Shown one piece after another: positions 60,363-64,000 of a stretch of 64,000 bases of DNA. The notes under the pieces were generated by a model. The model did not search any database. It worked only from the letters and a program-made list of their open reading frames with translations, and was not told the DNA's origin. The translations under genes were made by a program, and so were the position numbers. The DNA is taken from assembly GCF_001039355.2 (NCBI RefSeq), contig NW_019774225.1, forward strand, positions 323,729-387,728, written 5' to 3'. Position 1 is the stretch's first letter. Every line of letters begins with the position of its first letter. The stretch is from Lingula anatina (lineage: Eukaryota > Brachiopoda > Lingulata > Lingulida > Lingulidae).

Positions 60363-60392
60363 TTTTTTACCGAAGATGAGGTCTGTGCACGC
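60363..60392 (+). promoter_or_regulatory. Shared proximal promoter block of gene D
   Basis: TTTTTACCGAAGATGAGGTC then TGTGCACGC, beginning immediately after the n. Confidence 0.55.
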
Positions 60393-60406
60393 GAGAGAGC
60401 AAATGC

Positions 60407-60414
60407 TATAAAAA
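60407..60414 (+). promoter_or_regulatory. TATA box of gene D
   Basis: TATAAAAA, 91 bp before the ATG, identical in context to gene C. Confidence 0.8.
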
Positions 60415-60497
60415 CCAGCGCTATCCACGACTACAACAGACCAACTGAGGTTTGCTTTGGAAATCTCTTCCCGGCAGTCCTCTAGATAGTCGCCAAG

Positions 60498-60755
60498 ATG
60501 TTGAAGCACCTGTTCATCCTCGGCCTGATCATCATGCCGATCTTCGCCCAATCCTACAGCGGAGGCGGTGGCGGCGGCGCTGGCGGCGGTGGCGGTGGCC
60601 CAGGAGGATCCGGCTTTGGTGCCGGTTTCGGCTTTGGCTCTGCTCCCGGCGGCGGCGGCGGTGGCGGCGGCGGCGGTGGTGGCTCCAACGGTGGCTTCGG
60701 CTTCGGCGGCGGCTTTGGTTCCGGTGGCACTTATAACGGTCCACCCCCACCTTAA
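60498..60755 (+). CDS. Secreted glycine-rich protein D, short-tailed, 85 aa
   Basis: Translates to exactly the protein of gene C, with the same signal peptide, Gly runs and GPPPP end. The nucleotide differences I see inside the frame are all third-position changes in Gly codons (GGT/GGC/GGA). TATA box, leader, stop context, donor 22 nt past the stop and 3' exon are all kept. It may be a true recent duplicate or the other allele of gene C placed in tandem by the assembler. If real, the locus has two genes for one product. Confidence 0.82.
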   Translation: MLKHLFILGLIIMPIFAQSYSGGGGGGAGGGGGGPGGSGFGAGFGFGSAPGGGGGGGGGGGGSNGGFGFGGGFGSGGTYNGPPPP

Positions 60756-60777
60756 ATCGCTCTATTCTGCTATGAAG

Positions 60778-61549
60778 GTAAGTTTAAACAATTATTCTCA
60801 ATGAAAGTTTAGGATTTCATTTATTTTCAAACATTGAAACGTTACTGTTCTGTGACGGGTGATTTTCTTTATTCCCTTCTTGTTTAATTTGCATTACGTC
60901 CTTAAGAGAAATCTAACAACTCAAGCTGTAAATGTTAGTGCCACGAAAATGTTTTATCCACTCATACTCGGTATAAAAAGTAGAAAGGCGGTTATTAATC
61001 ATATTTGATCACACCCTTATGCCAACATGACCATTTAATTACGTTCTTGCCTTATACCTAGCTGGCAATTGTTAAAGAGGTAGATTTATCTATGATGCAT
61101 TCGGTTCTTTACAAAAACTACATGTATGTCGCATTCGATACTTTATGCAACTAAATAAGTAGGGCCTTTGTAAAAGCTGTATCTTAGATCCCACCCCCAT
61201 ACCTAGATCGATCTAACAGGATCGACCCATGTCCAAGGGGTTTCTCGCTAAATTGCTTTCAGCTTAAGCGGCGTAGATGCCTGGCACGCCTACATAAGCT
61301 GCTAAACAATAGTTAATTATCAGTAGGTGTGCCAGACATCAGAGTCGCTTAAGCTGAAAGCAATTTAGCGAGAAACCCCTTGGAGAGGGGTCGATCCTGC
61401 CAGATCGATCTAGGTATGGGAACGGGATCTTAATGTAGTTATTAATGTTACCCACCTTGGAGCTTTGCTACTTGATATCTCACGTGAACTGTGTAACCTC
61501 AACCCGCTACGAGAAATCAAAATAACGATTAAATTAATTTTACTTTCAG
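60778..61549 (+). other. 3'UTR intron of gene D, carrying a hairpin MITE
   Basis: Donor GTAAGT at 60778, acceptor TTTTACTTTCAG ending at 61549. Confidence 0.62.
61187..61429. mobile_element. PIF/Harbinger-like hairpin MITE, 243 bp, copy of 54497
   Basis: Same ends and TTA duplication as 54497-54739; it was therefore present before the C/D copies separated. Confidence 0.8.
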
Positions 61550-61875
61550 AGATCATTCATCTCAGTTTTGTTAGAAGAAAATTGCATCCACGCTTCATCT
61601 CGACTGAAATATTGAGGAGTTTTCAGCAACTTTCCCACCATTCCCATTCACCAAGGTTTCATGGAGTCTTGATGTTTATCATACCTACTATGTGGTATGA
61701 TACACGATCATCACCATACAGCTCATGATATTGTGTGGACTCTATACCTGTATATTTTTAAACGCAGTCATGCATGTATCTGAACACCACTCTCACTGCT
61801 TGCCATTTTGTAAACGAAGCTTGAGCATCTTTATCGTAATACCTTAAAATAAAATTTACATTTTTTACTGATAAA
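61550..61875 (+). other. Noncoding second exon (3'UTR) of gene D
   Basis: Starts AGATCATTCATCTCAG; AATAAA at 61848-61853. End approximate. Confidence 0.58.
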
Positions 61876-61975
61876 CAGGTGTTGTTGTTAATAATTCAAA
61901 CTTATCAGTTGAAACATTATAGATAGATAGTAGTTGAAACGTTCCTGAATTGAGTCGTATTTCACCGCCATCTTC

Positions 61976-62039
<64 letters not shown>
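61976..62039. repeat. (TC)n microsatellite, long allele
   Basis: About 32 TC units, three times the length of its counterpart at 55289. Confidence 0.97.
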
Positions 62040-62042
<3 letters not shown>

Positions 62043-63284
62043 TCAATATTTATTAATTAGTGTGATCTTCAGAAACTTCTTTTTACAAAAAGCTGTTGCT
62101 GTTGCACAAAAGTTTTTTCAAATAATTCATTCAGTACAAGGTAGTGGACTGCCAGTGTCGTTTGAGAATAATCCTTTACCAAGGACAAGTGTAATACGTG
62201 TTTCTTACCATTAAGTATGTGCAATGTATCTATCGTGTGAACAATACCATGGACGGATTCGGAGCAAGAATGGCGTTAAGAGGTTTGGTGCATAAGGGAC
62301 AGTACTCTTGTGAAACCCCTTTTCCTTCCTGTAACTTGCATCCCCATTTTTTCATCACTTACCTTTGTGTAGCTCCTTCCACTATTGCCCACCTCTTGTC
62401 TAGCTTTACCCCTGCCCAGTACACCAACCCCATGACTAGGACTCGCAAGTGGTTCGTGTTCAACAACGTGTTAGTGGCCCAAAGCGATAATTGCTTTAGA
62501 TGAGACGTCGCAACCAGCACATTGCGCTCTTGTGCATTCATTTTGACTTGTGAAGCAGTGGTGCAATAAGACGTTTCAATTTTTATGAGCACTAAATTTA
62601 AGGGACTGCCCGATAAAGCCGAATACATCATTTCTCAGAGAGGGTCTATCAACTAACGTATTTAGCAACTTATAATATCTGTCGTTTCATTGCATTAATT
62701 GTGCCAACTAAAACGCCATCGGTACAACTATCGCAATTAACTAAGGCAAATTGTAACAATACCAGATCCTCATACGATGTTTATTTCCTCCTTTTACTAG
62801 TAGAAGGAACCCTGCATATGAAAAACATGGATCAGTAAAGTGCTTCTACGATTATATGTAGTCAATGTACAAGGGGCTTGTCCCTTTTCTGAAACTGGAC
62901 TATTACCTACCTTGAATTTTCTTATTCATTACATAAGAGTGCGCAAATTTTGAATCTCTTTTTTTTAATTGTTTTCTATTCAACATACGGAGGCTTATCT
63001 TCAGTTTAACCGACCTTATAAGGAGAATAACTTATAGCTGTTTACTGGTGTGGTTGGCTCAAGCCGTATAGTTAAAAGTCCCATATCACAGTACACGTTA
63101 CAGGGCATGTCCCCTGTGGACGTGCGTTTTTAGCATCGGTCATTACTACAATTCACAAGATACATAAATTACGTTGTGTATAGAAAGACTTATACCACGT
63201 ATAGATAGTTAAATATTTAGGCCAGTGCACGCTGTGTAGACATCTCCATAATGAGAAAGTCAGTAAACAAATGACTGAATGTAA
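62040..63284. other. 3' flank of gene D, no gene seen
   Basis: A 101-codon open frame at 62198-62503 is interrupted by an indel in the other copy and has no recognisable motif. Confidence 0.65.
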
Positions 63285-63501
63285 GGGTGCATTCCCAGAG
63301 ATTTAGATCGATCCAGAGAATTAGATTTAGATCGACCTAACTCCCTGGGAGTTCACGCTAAATTGAAGTCAGCGCACCATAGTTAATTACCCCCTTACAG
63401 CTTTTAGTAGGCGGGACAGACGCTTAAGCCGCCAAGCTGACAGTAATCTAGTGAGACTCTCCACAGGGATAGATCGATCTAAAATCAATGGGAATGGGGT
63501 C
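63285..63501. mobile_element. PIF/Harbinger-like hairpin MITE, 217 bp, with empty site in the paralogue
   Basis: Starts GGGTGCATTCCCA and ends TGGGAATGGGGTC (inverted). TAA stands at 63282-63284 and 63502-63504. The other copy reads AGTAAGACATAAAACC near 56590, with one TAA and no element. The interior carries TTAGATCGATC near both ends. Confidence 0.85.
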
Positions 63502-63552
63502 TAAGACAGAAAACCGGTGTAGGTGTTACATGTACGCCTCAGGCCAGTAGCC

Positions 63553-63574
63553 GGGGGGGGGGGGGGGGGGGGGG
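63553..63574. repeat. Poly-G tract
   Basis: 22 consecutive G at the place where the first copy has an assembly gap. Confidence 0.95.
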
Positions 63575-64000
63575 AGAAGTTCGAACACGCCGCCCTTTTT
63601 GCCGGAAAAGGTCCACTCTTACGACTGGGTACAATTTGATCTACATGTAAGTACGCGTAAGTTTCATGGTAAAAGGTACAATTTTTCAGAAAAAGACCCC
63701 CTCTAAAATGACAGGCGTTCGGGCATGCACCTCGTATTGCAGACCGAAATAAAAAAGCAGACAGAGAGCAATGGTACGTGAAAAGAGAGAGGGTGAAGTT
63801 GAAAATAGGCTCGTTGAAGTGAGGCTTCCACCTGCAGGAGCCTCTTGTTGATGTAATGGTTTTAAATAACAGTATGGTACAAATTAGAGGACGCGAGCAT
63901 GAGTGTAGTGCATCAAATTTGGAGAAATGGCTACAAGCCATACGGGCCAAATTAGATCACGAATTTCAGTATCGTTGAATCTGCTGTATGCATGGCTCTC

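Larger units (their letters stand above)
60361..64000 (+). repeat. Large direct repeat, copy 2 (with gene D)
   Basis: Counterpart of 53655-57157. Homology still continues at the window end (GGCTCTC at 57157 and 64000). Confidence 0.92.

Noticed and set aside
62198-62503. 101-codon frame 3' of gene D
   Set aside because: The equivalent frame near 55500 is broken by an indel, and no motif is recognisable.

Overview
The window is animal nuclear DNA: AT-rich, with very long introns, GT-AG spliced exons, many (GA/TC)n, (TA)n, (CA)n and (ATT)n microsatellites, small hairpin transposons and assembly gaps. A divergent neuroligin and a cluster of glycine-rich secreted proteins, one type ending in a Tyr/Arg tail, point to a marine invertebrate, most likely a lophotrochozoan (mollusc- or brachiopod-like). 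That assignment is inference; nothing in the window fixes the species.

Left part (1-41300): one large minus-strand gene encodes a neuroligin. Seven coding exons (40165 down to 1049) join in phase into a 915-residue open frame. The protein has a signal peptide, a catalytically dead cholinesterase-like domain (nucleophile Ser replaced by Gly in GHGYG), a Pro/Thr/Gly-rich stalk, one transmembrane helix and a cytoplasmic tail ending in a class I PDZ ligand (TVV). Intron 1 spans about 31 kb (8687-39663) and I see no coding sequence in it. It holds microsatellites, several 175-260 bp hairpin elements with TTA/TAA target duplications (PIF/Harbinger-like MITEs), and a 1.2 kb direct duplication split by a single n. 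A LINE reverse-transcriptase remnant lies in intron 3.

Middle (41300-45430): no supportable gene, only microsatellites and homopolymers.

Right part (45440-64000): a cluster of short secreted glycine-rich proteins. The basic unit is a divergent pair of about 5 kb. Unit 1 has gene A (minus, 46540-46851) and gene B (plus, 48367-48678). Unit 2 has a decayed partner E (minus, about 51187-52064) and gene C (plus, 53792-54049). Gene D (plus, 60498-60755) encodes exactly the same protein as C and lies in a 3.6 kb block that starts at a single n. Each intact gene has a TATA box, a shared promoter-proximal sequence, a shared 5' leader and signal peptide, and a splice donor 22-39 nt after the stop codon, so the 3'UTR is split by an intron. 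C and D lack the Tyr/Arg-rich tail of A and B. Paralogue comparison exposes empty and filled sites for three transposon insertions.

Two blocks (11957-13132 and 60361-64000) look like second copies of nearby sequence and each is next to a single n, so unmerged haplotypes or contig overlaps are a serious alternative to real duplication.
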